Below, piece by piece: positions 41,668-54,276 of a stretch of DNA of 64,000 nucleotides; the first letter of the stretch is position 1, and the number at the start of each line of letters is the position of its first letter. Made by a program: the position numbers and the translations under genes. The notes under the pieces were generated by a model, which did no database searches, was not told the origin of the DNA, and saw only the letters and a list, made by a program, of their open reading frames with translations. This stretch comes from Saccharomyces uvarum (lineage: Eukaryota; Ascomycota; Saccharomycetes; Saccharomycetales; Saccharomycetaceae). The DNA is taken from positions 372,001 through 436,000 of the forward strand of contig OX365935.1 of NCBI GenBank assembly GCA_947243795.1, written 5' to 3'.

Positions 41668-43038
41668 TTAAGCAGATGCGGCATTGATAGACGCCTGCCA
41701 TCGGTGAATTTGTTCCTCTAGTAGCTGTTTCTGCTCATCTGTGAACTTGGTGAATAAAAAATTTAATACGTTTTCCCAAAATTGTTCGAACGTTTTTAAG
41801 TCATTCAGGCTTGTCGGTTTGGATACTAAGATATTGGGCAAACTTTTCCAGTCGTTCTTCTTGATTTTTGAGTGCTTGAAAAAATCTGAAAAGACAGATA
41901 TCCAAAATGTATTGATGTAATGCGAAGCGTTTGCTATTGTAGTTAGTTTATCTGGGTTATAATCAATAAATTCAATATCCTCACCATACTCTTTCCTCAA
42001 AGCGTGGTCAATGGCGAAGAAAATGGTGTCCTTTACTTGCTCAAAAATATTATGCAAGAGCTCATCTAATGGCAAAGAGTTAGTTTCTGGATTAGGCGAA
42101 TGAGAAGGTATTACAATATCGTGGTGATGTGTAACGACGATAGGACTAGGTGAACTACCGAATCTCAACTGGTTCTCTTCATATGCTTTTGAAGCAATTA
42201 AATTTGCGTCCATGCCCTTTCTAAAAGAAACAGTTAATAAATCTTCAGTCAATGCCTTCGTACAAAGGTTTTTATCATTCGACAACAAAATCACGAAGCA
42301 ATTTAGTACCTCTTTGAAATACAAACAACAGTCCAATATCGAATCATCTTTCAGACAGTCTGGATTCAATCTCTGCTTCAGTTTTTGGCCCATCAAGCCA
42401 GAATCTAAATTAGCTAGATTCTTATAGATCCATTCATTCCCCCATCTGGCCAATGCGCCTATTGTTCTACCTTGTTCCTTATCAGTGTCACCATCCTTAA
42501 TGACATCAGAGTTTTTTTTCAACCCGTCCAATTCTTGGATAACAGTGCTTGGCACAACAATTAGATGATGATAAGTACTGGAAAGCGACCTCACATTTTC
42601 TAAAGTATTCAAGTGCGAAATAATGAAGTTTGTGTCCACAACAAAAACAGTTTTCAAAGTTGTTGGATTTAATAAGGGTATACTGTCGTCAATCTGTTGC
42701 ATGGAATGCGTTATTGAATGTACGTCTAGCCCTCTTTGATTCGAAACATATTTAGAAATCATTTCAACATCAGTTTCGTCATTTAAGTCAAACATTGGCA
42801 TATCGCCGTCCTCATCATGTCCTCTACTGGCGCTAATGACGCTTGGTTGAACAGCGACTATGCCTTCAGACGTAGACGCTATGATATTGTCGATGTCTTG
42901 TACAGTATATTTGCCATGTGGTCTTGTGTCAGCGATATTCTTTATAGATTCAGATATTTTGTAGAATAGTGAGCCATTCGGAGGGTTTCGTATCGTATGG
43001 TCGCTGTTTTGTGAAGAGGATTGTTTTTCATCAGTCAT
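41668..43038 (-). CDS. SWT1: PIN-domain RNA endonuclease Swt1
   Basis: A 456-residue nuclear endoribonuclease that cuts unspliced or faulty mRNAs at the nuclear pore as quality control. The PIN domain covers about residues 125-270, beginning TVFVVDTNFIISHLN (first catalytic Asp in VDTN). It continues through VVPSTVIQELDGLK and ends with ILLSNDKNLCTKA, which carries the further conserved acidic residue. The helical C-terminal half resembles the HEPN-like domain described in Swt1. I chose the ATG at 43038 (MTDEKQSSSQN), close to the 458 residues of S. cerevisiae. An upstream in-frame extension (to 43080) is not expected. Confidence 0.93.
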   Translation of the reverse strand: MTDEKQSSSQNSDHTIRNPPNGSLFYKISESIKNIADTRPHGKYTVQDIDNIIASTSEGIVAVQPSVISASRGHDEDGDMPMFDLNDETDVEMISKYVSNQRGLDVHSITHSMQQIDDSIPLLNPTTLKTVFVVDTNFIISHLNTLENVRSLSSTYHHLIVVPSTVIQELDGLKKNSDVIKDGDTDKEQGRTIGALARWGNEWIYKNLANLDSGLMGQKLKQRLNPDCLKDDSILDCCLYFKEVLNCFVILLSNDKNLCTKALTEDLLTVSFRKGMDANLIASKAYEENQLRFGSSPSPIVVTHHHDIVIPSHSPNPETNSLPLDELLHNIFEQVKDTIFFAIDHALRKEYGEDIEFIDYNPDKLTTIANASHYINTFWISVFSDFFKHSKIKKNDWKSLPNILVSKPTSLNDLKTFEQFWENVLNFLFTKFTDEQKQLLEEQIHRWQASINAASA

Positions 43039-43368
43039 GGACTTAGAGTACAGGTGGAAATGCCAATAACAGGATCCCAAGTGTTCAGTTTTTGTTCAAC
43101 CCAGAAGAAAGTATATGTAATGAGCTACGCGAAAGAGCTTAATTTATTCAAAAACTTGTTATACGCGATCATATTTTTTTTTGCACTGAAATTCGCAGTG
43201 GATACACTTACACTAGGTTAACAATAGAGCTATTAGTATTATTGTATTATAGTAATGTACTATTTAAAAGAGGCGTATAGAAGGAAACAAAAGGCGCAAA
43301 TATAAAAAATAGATATGTTCGTTACATAGGCAGATATAGCTGATACCCTCGCTTCGCAAATACATTTC
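43039..43368. other. SWT1 promoter and RPS28A 3' region
   Basis: A 330-bp gap between two minus-strand genes. No consensus factor site or additional gene was recognised. Confidence 0.5.
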
Positions 43369-43572
43369 TTAACGCAAACGACGAGCTTCACGTTCAGATT
43401 CCATTAGAACCAAGATATCGTTTTCTCTAACTGGGCCCTTGACGTTTCTGACAATAGTTCTGGTAGTGTCTTCCAAAAATTCGACACGGACTTGGGTGAC
43501 ACCACCACGAGAACCGGTTCTTCCTAAGACTTTGATGACCTTGGCTAAAGTGACTGGGGTTTTGTTATCCAT
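43369..43572 (-). CDS. RPS28A: Ribosomal protein eS28 (Rps28A)
   Basis: A 67-residue protein of the 40S subunit: [20 protein letters not shown], the central [17 protein letters not shown] and the C-terminal [14 protein letters not shown], which is the eS28 signature. No intron is visible, as in yeast. In S. cerevisiae one of the two RPS28 paralogues lies here (A copy). Codon choice looks strongly biased, as in other ribosomal genes. A perfect Abf1 site lies 138 bp upstream. Confidence 0.98.
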   Translation of the reverse strand: MDNKTPVTLAKVIKVLGRTGSRGGVTQVRVEFLEDTTRTIVRNVKGPVRENDILVLMESEREARRLR

Positions 43573-43709
43573 GTTTGCTAGCTTGGTTTCCTGGTTTTGA
43601 ACAGAATTAGAAGGAATTGTAACTGGAGATAATAAATCATCAGTCTGACTGAAATTTCATTTTTTTTGCAAATAGTTCAACGACAAAAAAAATGACAAAA
43701 AGTGCGTCG

Positions 43710-43722
43710 GTCACTCGACACG
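43710..43722 (+). promoter_or_regulatory. Abf1 site in RPS28A/GLN4 promoter
   Basis: GTCACTCGACACG fits the full Abf1 consensus RTCRYNNNNNACG. It lies midway between divergent RPS28A and GLN4. RPS28A belongs, as I recall, to the minority of ribosomal protein genes driven by Abf1 rather than Rap1, and no Rap1 site is visible here. Confidence 0.8.
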
Positions 43723-43847
43723 GCTGCGTCTGTGAGAATGAAAAATTTGTCATCGTTAAAGATAAACAGACTAATATCGATGTGGTGGAAGAGGACATGC
43801 TTTGAGTGTGAATAAAAGCATACCAGGAGTGTCATAACGTTAATAAA

Positions 43848-46277
43848 ATGTCGTCCGTGGAAGAATTGACTCAACTCTTTTCCCAAGTTGGGTTTGAAGA
43901 CAATAAAGTTAAGGAGATTGTTAAGAATAAAAAGGTTTCCGATTCTCTTTCCAAATTGATTAAGGAGACACCTTCTGATTACCAATGGAACAAATCTACT
44001 AGAGCACTAGTGCACAATTTGGCCTCCCTTATAAAAGGTGCCGACCTTCCTAGGTCTGAATTGATTATTAGTGGTATCATTAATGGTGACTTAAAGACGT
44101 CTTTGCAAGTCGATGGGGCATTCAAATATGTGAAAGCCAATGGCGATGCATCCACCGTGGAGGGTATGAATGAAAACTCTGGTGTGGGTATTGAAGTCAC
44201 CGAGGATCAAGTCAGAAACTATGTTATGCAATACATTCAAGAAAATAAAGAAAGCATTATGAAGGAACGTTACAAGCTAGTACCTGGCATTTTCGCTAAT
44301 ATTAAAAACTTGAAGGAACTGAAATGGGCTGACCCACGTAGCTTTAAGCCAATTATTGACCAAGAAATTCTAAAACTTTTAGGTCCAAAGGACGAAAGAG
44401 ACTTAGTTAAGAAAAAGGTCAAGAATAACGAGAAAAAGAAAACTACCTCTGCCAAGAAAACTTCTGATGATTCCGCCACAACCGGCCCAAAGAGAACCAT
44501 GTTCAATGAAGGTTTCTTGGGTGATTTGCATAATGTCGGCGAAAATCCACAAGCTTACCCAGAGTTAATGAAAAAACATCTGGAGGTTACAGGTGGTAAA
44601 GTCCGCACTAGATTTCCACCGGAACCCAATGGTTATTTGCATATTGGTCATTCTAAAGCTATCATGGTCAACTTCGGATATGCCAAATACCACGATGGTA
44701 CTTGCTATTTAAGATTTGATGATACCAACCCAGAAAAGGAAGCTCCTGAATATTTTGAATCTATCAAGAGAATGGTCTCTTGGCTAGGTTTCGAGCCATG
44801 GAAGATTACTTATTCCAGTGATTATTTTGACGAACTATATAGACTGGCTGAAGTTTTGATCAACAATAACAAAGGTTATATCTGCCACTGTACTGCGGAG
44901 GAAATTAAAAGAGGACGTGGTATTAAAGAAGATGGTACCCCAGGTGGTGAAAGATTTGCTTGTAAACATCGTGATCAATCAATAGAACTAAACTTGCAAG
45001 AGTTCAGAAACATGAGGGATGGAAAATATAAACCTGGTGAAGCTATTTTAAGAATGAAACAAGATCTAAGTTCACCAAGTCCGCAAATGTGGGATTTGAT
45101 TGCTTATAGAGTCTTGAATGCTCCACATCCAAGAACTGGTACTAAATGGAAGATATACCCCACTTATGACTTTACCCATTGTTTAGTAGATTCTATGGAA
45201 AATATTACTCATTCTTTATGCACCACTGAATTTTACCTATCCAGGGAAAGTTACGAATGGTTATGCGACCAAGTCCATGTCTTTAGACCTGCCCAAAGAG
45301 AATATGGTCGTTTGAACATTACTGGTACAGTTTTATCCAAGAGAAAGATTGCTCAACTAGTAGACGAAAAATTCGTTAGAGGCTGGGATGATCCAAGGTT
45401 ATTCACCCTTGAAGCTATTCGCAGACGTGGTGTCCCACCCGGTGCCATTTTATCATTTATTAACACTTTGGGTGTTACAACAAGTACTACAAACATTCAA
45501 GTTGTTAGATTTGAAAGTGCCATTAGAAAGTACCTAGAGGATACTACACCAAGATTAATGTTTGTCTTGGATCCTATTGAAGTTGTTGTAGATAACTTAA
45601 CTGACGACTTTGAAGAATTGGCAACTATTCCATTCAGACCTGGTACTCCAGGATTCGGTGAGAGAACTGTACCATTCACAAATAAATTTTATATCGAAAG
45701 ATCAGACTTCTCAGAAGATGTCGATGATAAAGAATTTTTTAGATTAACTCCAAACCAATCAGTTGGTTTGATCAAAGTCTCGCACACAGTTTCCTTTAAG
45801 AGCTTGGAAAAAGATGATACTGGTAAAATCATAAGAATCCACGTTAACTATGATAATAGGATCGAAGAAGGTACGAAGCCAAAGAAACCAAAGACTTATA
45901 TTCAATGGGTCCCAGTCTCTTCCATGTACAATTCTCCATTAAGAGTTGTTGAAACCAGAGTTTACAATCAATTGTTCAAATCTGAAAATCCATCGTCTCA
46001 TCCTGAAGGTTTTTTAAAGGATATTAATCCAGAAAGTGAAATCGTTTATAAAGAATCTGTTATGGAACACAACTTTGGCCATGTTGTCAAGAACAGTCCA
46101 TGGGTCGTTGATTCTGTCAAAAACTCAGAATTTTACGTCGGAGAAGATAAGGACGCTAAGGAAGTTTGTAGATTCCAAGCTATGAGAGTAGGATATTTTA
46201 CTTTGGATAAAGAAAGCACAACTGATAAGGTCATTTTAAATAGAATTGTCAGTTTAAAGGATGCCACTTCCAAATAA
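43848..46277 (+). CDS. GLN4: Glutaminyl-tRNA synthetase Gln4
   Basis: An 809-residue class I aminoacyl-tRNA synthetase that charges tRNA-Gln in the cytosol. A eukaryote-specific appended domain (about residues 1-190) and a Lys-rich linker come first. The catalytic Rossmann domain has the HIGH motif in RFPPEPNGYLHIGHSKA (about 255-271) and the KMSKS-equivalent VLSKRKI near residue 494. Two beta-barrel anticodon-binding domains make up the C-terminal third. The length equals that recalled for S. cerevisiae. It is transcribed divergently from RPS28A across a 275-bp promoter with an Abf1 site. Confidence 0.98.
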   Translation: MSSVEELTQLFSQVGFEDNKVKEIVKNKKVSDSLSKLIKETPSDYQWNKSTRALVHNLASLIKGADLPRSELIISGIINGDLKTSLQVDGAFKYVKANGDASTVEGMNENSGVGIEVTEDQVRNYVMQYIQENKESIMKERYKLVPGIFANIKNLKELKWADPRSFKPIIDQEILKLLGPKDERDLVKKKVKNNEKKKTTSAKKTSDDSATTGPKRTMFNEGFLGDLHNVGENPQAYPELMKKHLEVTGGKVRTRFPPEPNGYLHIGHSKAIMVNFGYAKYHDGTCYLRFDDTNPEKEAPEYFESIKRMVSWLGFEPWKITYSSDYFDELYRLAEVLINNNKGYICHCTAEEIKRGRGIKEDGTPGGERFACKHRDQSIELNLQEFRNMRDGKYKPGEAILRMKQDLSSPSPQMWDLIAYRVLNAPHPRTGTKWKIYPTYDFTHCLVDSMENITHSLCTTEFYLSRESYEWLCDQVHVFRPAQREYGRLNITGTVLSKRKIAQLVDEKFVRGWDDPRLFTLEAIRRRGVPPGAILSFINTLGVTTSTTNIQVVRFESAIRKYLEDTTPRLMFVLDPIEVVVDNLTDDFEELATIPFRPGTPGFGERTVPFTNKFYIERSDFSEDVDDKEFFRLTPNQSVGLIKVSHTVSFKSLEKDDTGKIIRIHVNYDNRIEEGTKPKKPKTYIQWVPVSSMYNSPLRVVETRVYNQLFKSENPSSHPEGFLKDINPESEIVYKESVMEHNFGHVVKNSPWVVDSVKNSEFYVGEDKDAKEVCRFQAMRVGYFTLDKESTTDKVILNRIVSLKDATSK

Positions 46278-46550
46278 TTAAATCAATATGCATATATATA
46301 ATTTATATCTCCTATATTGGTTATCAAATAACTATGTATCTTAACTATACTTTAAATGAAGATCAATTTTAAATGTGGAATGTATCATATATAAATTAAC
46401 TAAACTGAGGTTGAAGATGTATAAGTGTGTAATGAAAAAAAAAATGAAAAATAAACCGTACTCCGTCGATAGAAATACTATCACTTTATTAATATTGAGT
46501 TTCTTTCCTTAGAAATTTTTTTCTATTTTGGCAGTGAATGCACCATTCGT

Positions 46551-48437
46551 CTACATTGATTCGAATTCGGTATCAATATATCTGCCGTTTTTAAGCAATG
46601 TCTTACATAACATGGGCATAATTTCGACTTGTAAGGGTTCCAACGGAAACCTTTCACCATCGACTGAAAACAAACCAGACTTAATTTTTGGTACAATTTT
46701 GTAAGCTAATATTTTTGAGTGAACGACTTCTGGTTCCAATACGTGAGAACCCTTATCTAAAGACAATAGAATTGGTGTTATTTTCGCGACTGAAGTTCTT
46801 CCATCTGTCATGATTAAGTCAATAGTACCATCTGCTGGTAAAGCCGCAGGAAAAAACTTTGTATCTTCAGCAATGTATGGCATTTTTCCCGTGTAAAAAA
46901 TTGTTAGATTATCGGTTAGCTCTGAATCCACTTTCTCCCAATCATTGGGTACTGGCTCAGTCATTGGATATTTTAGTTTAAAATTATCTTCAGTAAGAAA
47001 ACTCGGTGAAAGCTCATCCTTTCTATTATCTTTGTCGATTTTAGATATAGATTCGAATGAAGAGTTTGGTTCAGTGTTTGGTTCGAAGGCTAAATACCCT
47101 TTATTTTTATCTTTGTTCTCCAAAAAATGGACTTTTAGCTCCTTTTTAGATTTAGCAGCATATTTAACGAAAACGTCACAAGGATACTTTTTACCTTGAA
47201 AGATATTAAATGCTACACCCAAATTGAATCTAATGGATCCCATCCATCTGATGAATTCAGTGTTAATATCGGATTCAGCAATAACACCATAAGTTTGGCT
47301 TAAAAACGATAACCTCGGCCACTCGTTCATATAAGAAGGTTGAGAACAACACATCAAGTCTATTCTTGTTTCGATAGATTTAACGAGGCATAGAGCGGCG
47401 TATGATGGATTGTTTGTCCAGTGGCAAGATATGCTCATGGCGTTTCCTGAACCACATGGCAACTGCGTCACAGCCAGCTTATTGAATGCTTCCACTCTAT
47501 CAGGTCTTCTATAGAGTCCATTTATCACTTCATATGGAATACCATCACCCGATGCACATGCAATAGTATCGTATTTGCTGATATCCAAATCTTTGGCAAT
47601 GTCGATGGCATGACGAGCATATTTTGTGTAGGCGATTTCTATTTTACAGCCACTTTCTAGCAGAATCGGCCTTGCCTTTGTTAAAAACAGTGTTTTGGCT
47701 CTACCTTTACCACCATAGGGGTTAATGATGACTAAGATCTTTCTGTTCCTCTTGGAATTCTCGTAACTCTTTTCCAGGATTTCTTCCACGACACCAGATG
47801 AGCTTGACTTTACCCCAGAATTCGTTTTTGATTTCCTAGAGACGTGGTCTATTAACATCGTTAATTTTTGTGGTACAACATCATGACCCTTGGGTAGAGC
47901 AAATGTCAACTCGATCAAGTGTTGATTGTCTCTCATTCCAAACATTGGAGAGGCATTCCGTGAATCATCAGTAGATGGTATGATGTTGCTCGTCTTCGAG
48001 TTCCACCTATCCTTATTCGAGGATAAGTTTATTTCATTTGTAGCTGATTGGAATTGTTGACCCTTATCATTACTCAAACTACGGTTCTCTACTTCATCAT
48101 TTTCTGATGAGGAGCCCGCATTCTCGGTTTGAGAAAGATCGGAAAGAATTTTTGCATCGTTAGGCTTTGTTGGATTAGCATTTAAATACTTTGCATTTAA
48201 AATCCTATTGAATGGGATAGTAGTGTTAAGAGGCAACAGTTCTTGGGAATCATCCTCATCAAAAGAACCTCCATCAGAGCTCAGGGCCCCGTCATCCAGA
48301 CAGGATAGACAGCTCAACAAAGATAACGAATCACCACTTCTAAGTTGACCATGCTTATTGAACATATGGTGCGATTGTGATTTGATCAGCACACCTTCAT
48401 CGGTCAAAATGGCTCTCAGTTTCTTTTGCACTGCCAT
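46551..48437 (-). CDS. LCB4: Sphingoid long-chain base kinase Lcb4
   Basis: A 628-residue lipid kinase that phosphorylates dihydrosphingosine and phytosphingosine. The DAGK-type catalytic domain begins near residue 230 with [16 protein letters not shown] (phosphate-binding loop). It includes [16 protein letters not shown] (the GDG active-site motif) and [11 protein letters not shown]. The C-terminal half completes the sphingosine-kinase fold and ends [10 protein letters not shown]. The N-terminal 220 residues are Ser/Asp-rich and variable, with Cys residues (LLSCLSCL) that may be palmitoylated, as described for Lcb4. The size is close to the 624 residues of S. cerevisiae. The dubious frames YOR169C/YOR170W of S. 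cerevisiae have no support here. Confidence 0.95.
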   Translation of the reverse strand: MAVQKKLRAILTDEGVLIKSQSHHMFNKHGQLRSGDSLSLLSCLSCLDDGALSSDGGSFDEDDSQELLPLNTTIPFNRILNAKYLNANPTKPNDAKILSDLSQTENAGSSSENDEVENRSLSNDKGQQFQSATNEINLSSNKDRWNSKTSNIIPSTDDSRNASPMFGMRDNQHLIELTFALPKGHDVVPQKLTMLIDHVSRKSKTNSGVKSSSSGVVEEILEKSYENSKRNRKILVIINPYGGKGRAKTLFLTKARPILLESGCKIEIAYTKYARHAIDIAKDLDISKYDTIACASGDGIPYEVINGLYRRPDRVEAFNKLAVTQLPCGSGNAMSISCHWTNNPSYAALCLVKSIETRIDLMCCSQPSYMNEWPRLSFLSQTYGVIAESDINTEFIRWMGSIRFNLGVAFNIFQGKKYPCDVFVKYAAKSKKELKVHFLENKDKNKGYLAFEPNTEPNSSFESISKIDKDNRKDELSPSFLTEDNFKLKYPMTEPVPNDWEKVDSELTDNLTIFYTGKMPYIAEDTKFFPAALPADGTIDLIMTDGRTSVAKITPILLSLDKGSHVLEPEVVHSKILAYKIVPKIKSGLFSVDGERFPLEPLQVEIMPMLCKTLLKNGRYIDTEFESM

Positions 48438-48765
48438 TTATCTGGTAAGTATTTGTCGTTTTTTCGTTCACTACCAAACACCTGTGTTATTGTTAACCCT
48501 AAATATCAATGTCTCGATTAAGAAGAAACTTCGCAGAGCTGAACACAAGTCTCAGGTCTTCATGTTCTTCTTTCTTACGTTAATCCATTTTTTTTTACCC
48601 AGGACCCTTGCAGCACTTTTTCCCGGCTCGATAGCAGGGTGACGCCTCTGGTCGTGAGCCTGTAATAATGATTACTAACAATTCAAAATGGTGCCAAATA
48701 GCAAGAATAGACATCGAGCATTGCTTGGGAAAGCCAATGCATGCATCTGGATAGGCAACGTGTAA
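48438..48765. promoter_or_regulatory. LCB4 / YRM1 divergent promoter
   Basis: A 328-bp gap. I looked for PDRE or Yrr1-type sites (CCGCGG, CCGTGG, CCACGG cores) and found none, unlike the YRR1 promoters. Confidence 0.55.
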
Positions 48766-51168
48766 ATGCTCAAGAGAGGCGGCTTACAGGAGGACATTTC
48801 TTCGTCGGAGGGTGCTGCTAAAAAAGGACGGAAGAGACGGAAGCCAATCAAATCATGTGCGTTTTGCAGGAAAAGGAAGCTACGTTGTGACCAGCAAAAA
48901 CCAATGTGCTTAACTTGTAAGTCGAGGGGCCGCCCTGATTGCCTCTACACAGAGGGGTTCACACACAGTATAGAGCCGAATGAGCTATTTGGCAGTACTC
49001 CCAATATCGAATTGTTGCAGAGGGTCGATGAGTTGGAGAAGAAACTAAATGGTACAGGGTTGGAGAAGGAAAATGTATCGGAGAAGAGGAAAACAGCTAG
49101 GAATCCATATGCCAATCTTTACCACTTACAATGTAAAGGTTCGGGTAGGAGAATAACGTACGGTCCCACATCTCTGAGAACGTACCTCTCAAACGATAAT
49201 GTGCAGTTTATGAAGAGATATAATCAATTTCGGTCCAAAGTCAAAATCGAACTCAACAAGTGGAAAGCTGAAATGAACAAATGGAAATCTTCAAACAAAT
49301 GGACGATGATGTCAGAATTTGGGGTCCTAGAAAGTACACTGGTCGAAAATAACAAATCTAATGTTTTAAAACAGATTTGTGAGACTTTACCATCATATGA
49401 ACAAATTTTAAATATCATTACGGACTTTTTCTGCGACGATCGGGGGGCTAATGACATAAGTCAAGTATTGGATAAAAATAAAGTTATAAATGACTTCAAT
49501 TCTTCGTTTCTTCCAGGCAACAAACTGTTATCCAATGGTGAAAGGCCCATTGAAACTTTATTGCTTTCAATAAATAAAAACTACTACAAAATTGGTGTCA
49601 TCTTAATGATTCTGTGCATACGTCATTTCTATGAAGATACGCCACCAGAGATAGAAAAGTTTGTCGTCATGCTAACAGGATTTAGTACGGCCAAGGCGTC
49701 TTTCGTTGAGCATGCTCAATTTATCTTGCTGAGATACTATCACCGTGAATTGTTTTTGGCATGTGGGGATGATTCTCATATGATCAGTCTGGTTGATTTA
49801 TTGTGTAGCTCAGCAGTAACGCTGGGTCTACATCTAAATATAAGGGAAGTTTACAAGAATCAAGAAAATATTGTGGGAAGTTTAAAGAGTCTAGAAAGTT
49901 TGTGGGTTTGGGTTCTTTTATCCGATTTCAATGTCTCACTGAATGTTGGAAGATGTTTGGCCATCAACTCCTCATATTTTCAAGCTGATGAATACGATAA
50001 CGATGATGATTCACAGATTAAGACAGCCAATGGTTCACCGGCTATTTTATTTGGCGAATCTGATACATATAAGATGAAAAGTTTTTTAAGATTAGCCAGG
50101 CCAATGCTCGATGAAATTTATGACAAGAGTTGCTTTCCAGATTTAGAAAAAAACTGTAAAATTCTAATAAATTTTGTGGAGACAGAATTTGCTCCCATTT
50201 CATATTACACCAACGCTGATTTAATATCTAAGGTTCCTTTGGGTGAAATTAAAGTGCTTTTGCAAATTCTAAATTTACTGTTAACATTTTATTCGCTGAG
50301 ATTTTTGGTTTCGAGTAAAAGAGACATTGTTTTGAAAAACAATGTTTTGCAAACTATCTTAGTTTCGTTTTCTGTGGTAATCAATACAACCTCACTGTGT
50401 TTCAAATTGGACAAGGAGCACTTTTCTGAACTCGTTGCACCTGATTGTCCTAATCTACCACCATTTATGGCTTTATCATTAGCATACACAAACTTTTTGT
50501 TTCCAAGGGCATTTTCTGTATTTTGCACCTTTCTTTATTATAACTTAACACTTTTTGAGAAGGGATACTATCTATCGTCCGATAATGAAGATGAAAGGCC
50601 GACTGATTGGGATTTATCTACTTTAAATATCCCCTTGGATAAAGACATTAATCTACACTCTGCATTTCAGACCTTTTCAGATATTTTTGATGGATGGTTA
50701 AATTCCAACAATCATGAGCTAAGAAACATCATGTGCCGTTCTTGTAGTTTTGTTGCCATCGTTGCCATGGAAAGCGTTTGCAGGAGCGTTTTCGAAAAAG
50801 TGATTGAATGTAAAACCATGGTTGAAAAAGCAAGGATGCAACAACTGCATAACACAAATACTCCCATTGACCCTAGTTTGAATGATTTTCCCGTCACAAA
50901 TAACAACGCATCGATGGGAGATTCGCCAGCTGTGCTCCTCCTGGACCGACAAAATAATAACAACTCTGTCAGTGGTGGGAGTGGTCAACAAGAATTGACA
51001 AATAAGGACAATGTTAATGTAAACGACGAGGATGGGTTGGCTCAATTTGTATCAGATGAATTTTGGGCGGCTTGCGATTTTGGTTGGGAAGATTTAATGA
51101 ACCACCCAGACTATAAATGTTTATTCGACACGCATCAAAAAACTAGTCTCGACCGAACCGAGGACTAG
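48766..51168 (+). CDS. YRM1: Zinc-cluster drug-resistance regulator Yrm1
   Basis: An 800-residue Zn2Cys6 factor related to Yrr1. In S. cerevisiae Yrm1 shares promoter targets with Yrr1 and activates multidrug transporters when Yrr1 is absent. The zinc cluster is at about residues 31-60: CAFC, RKRKLRC, DQQKPMC, LTC and a final Cys in RGRPDC, preceded by the basic stretch KKGRKRRKPIKS. A short heptad region (LLQRVDELEKKLN) follows, then the fungal middle domain. The Asn/Ser-rich linker near 735-770 ends in the acidic/aromatic FVSDEFWAACDFGWEDLMNH, similar to the Yrr1 C-terminus. Length and position match YOR172W (about 786 residues). No Yrr1-type site is visible in its own promoter. Confidence 0.93.
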   Translation: MLKRGGLQEDISSSEGAAKKGRKRRKPIKSCAFCRKRKLRCDQQKPMCLTCKSRGRPDCLYTEGFTHSIEPNELFGSTPNIELLQRVDELEKKLNGTGLEKENVSEKRKTARNPYANLYHLQCKGSGRRITYGPTSLRTYLSNDNVQFMKRYNQFRSKVKIELNKWKAEMNKWKSSNKWTMMSEFGVLESTLVENNKSNVLKQICETLPSYEQILNIITDFFCDDRGANDISQVLDKNKVINDFNSSFLPGNKLLSNGERPIETLLLSINKNYYKIGVILMILCIRHFYEDTPPEIEKFVVMLTGFSTAKASFVEHAQFILLRYYHRELFLACGDDSHMISLVDLLCSSAVTLGLHLNIREVYKNQENIVGSLKSLESLWVWVLLSDFNVSLNVGRCLAINSSYFQADEYDNDDDSQIKTANGSPAILFGESDTYKMKSFLRLARPMLDEIYDKSCFPDLEKNCKILINFVETEFAPISYYTNADLISKVPLGEIKVLLQILNLLLTFYSLRFLVSSKRDIVLKNNVLQTILVSFSVVINTTSLCFKLDKEHFSELVAPDCPNLPPFMALSLAYTNFLFPRAFSVFCTFLYYNLTLFEKGYYLSSDNEDERPTDWDLSTLNIPLDKDINLHSAFQTFSDIFDGWLNSNNHELRNIMCRSCSFVAIVAMESVCRSVFEKVIECKTMVEKARMQQLHNTNTPIDPSLNDFPVTNNNASMGDSPAVLLLDRQNNNNSVSGGSGQQELTNKDNVNVNDEDGLAQFVSDEFWAACDFGWEDLMNHPDYKCLFDTHQKTSLDRTED

Positions 51169-52725
<1,557 letters not shown>

Positions 52726-53202
52726 AAGTAAGGAAGTATGATACAGGCTCTTTATTACTTTTAGTACCTTTTTTTCATATTCTTAACATTGAGACGAAGG
52801 GACGACCGTATATAAATGTTTTATATAAATGTACGTATACTTCTGCAATTGATTTGTAAATTCTGTTATAAGAAACCGATCTGTATGTCTGCGTTACAAA
52901 TGTAGTCGTCCGTCCTATTTACAGTGCTCTTTCCTTCTTTCGTTCTTGTATCGTCTTGAGAGCATTTTATCAATGATTTAAAGACGCGCGAAAAATTAGT
53001 GCTAAGTAACCAAGTATAGTTCAAGCTAGTAGTGGTGAAAAAGACAAAAAGCTCGATCGTATTCAGGAAAGAGAACTCAAACAACGAAAAGGAGTACTCA
53101 TAACACATTCACCCAGTCTCCAACAAATAGTCTGGTTTATTATTAGGCGTCCAAAAGGTAGTTATTTTCAGCCTGTTCTTGCAAATCACAGACACCCATA
53201 TC
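52726..53202. other. DCS2 3' region and MED4 promoter
   Basis: A 477-bp gap between plus-strand genes. It is AT-rich near DCS2, with alternating TA sequence at 52805-52840. No consensus factor site was recognised. Confidence 0.5.
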
Positions 53203-54072
53203 ATGTCCGTTCAAGATACTAAAGCGGTAGAGTTTTCTATGAATCACATCAGATCATCATCAGTATCGTTGATAGCAGAGGCTACCTCAAATATGAATAG
53301 TGAACACAAATCTTCTAAGGTCCAGCTTTATGATGATTTGTGCCGATACGAAGATATATTGAGTAAATTGGTGGAATCCGTAGATCGTTTTAAACCAAAT
53401 CTAGAAATTGCTAAGGATTTGATCAGAACTGACGAGAGTCTGTTTAATAATGTCAAACTTCTCGCTGACTATGATAAGATTGATCTGAATTTGCGAAAAA
53501 TAGACAAAGACTCCGAAGAACTGGATTCTAAAACCAGAAAGATATTAGAAATCTTGAATGAATGTCATGATGAGTTGAGTGCACTACCGATGCTAGAACA
53601 AGTGGAGTTTGAGAAAAAAACAATTTTACAACAGAGATCCAAAATCAACTCTACTGCCCTATTGGATTATGCTACAAAATTATCCAAGTTTACTAGAATA
53701 CCACCAACGTTCGATAAAGGAACAGTGGGTCCCAATAATTTTATATGGCCTGCAGAAGACGCACTACGGAGAGGCATGCTTGCTATGGCCTCACTACACA
53801 GTAAAGAATTGACTAGAATACCAGGCGAAGAGGAGCAAGGAACTGAAGAAGTGCCGAATGACGCACTCTCCCAAAATGGACGCCAGAACGAGAAGAAAGA
53901 GAGCAACGAAAATTCACCCGAGAATTCGCCGACGAAGGACTCATTTATATTCAATGGTACCGCTACTAAAGACACTGAGCAAGTAGATAATGACAAAGAT
54001 AAAATTGAAGAAGATAACAATGAAGATGCCCTAGATCTTGATCTTGATTTGTTTGATCCAGAAGACTTTTAA
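53203..54072 (+). CDS. MED4: Mediator middle-module subunit Med4
   Basis: A 289-residue Mediator subunit that joins RNA polymerase II to activators. The conserved helical core spans about residues 40-195 and includes LYDDLCRYEDILSKLVESVD and the paired helices that bind Med9. The segment FIWPAEDALRRGMLA at about 181-195 is the Med4 family signature. The tail is acidic and repetitive, ending ALDLDLDLFDPEDF. The ATG at 53203 (MSVQDTKAVEF) matches the known start; eight further codons upstream would need a TTG start. It converges on ALE1. Confidence 0.95.
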   Translation: MSVQDTKAVEFSMNHIRSSSVSLIAEATSNMNSEHKSSKVQLYDDLCRYEDILSKLVESVDRFKPNLEIAKDLIRTDESLFNNVKLLADYDKIDLNLRKIDKDSEELDSKTRKILEILNECHDELSALPMLEQVEFEKKTILQQRSKINSTALLDYATKLSKFTRIPPTFDKGTVGPNNFIWPAEDALRRGMLAMASLHSKELTRIPGEEEQGTEEVPNDALSQNGRQNEKKESNENSPENSPTKDSFIFNGTATKDTEQVDNDKDKIEEDNNEDALDLDLDLFDPEDF

Positions 54073-54276
54073 TTCCATAAACGGGATCCTTCCCTTGTGG
54101 GAGTAAAGATAAAAAACTCGACGATAATTTATGTATGTAAATGCGTATATATAACCACACATATATTTGATACAGTATGTGAAAAGTATACAAAAAAGTA
54201 ATGTCAACAACCATTTCTGAAGAAATAGGAGAGGAACGTGACAGTAATGTATTGGTTTTCGCACGTCAGTATTTGT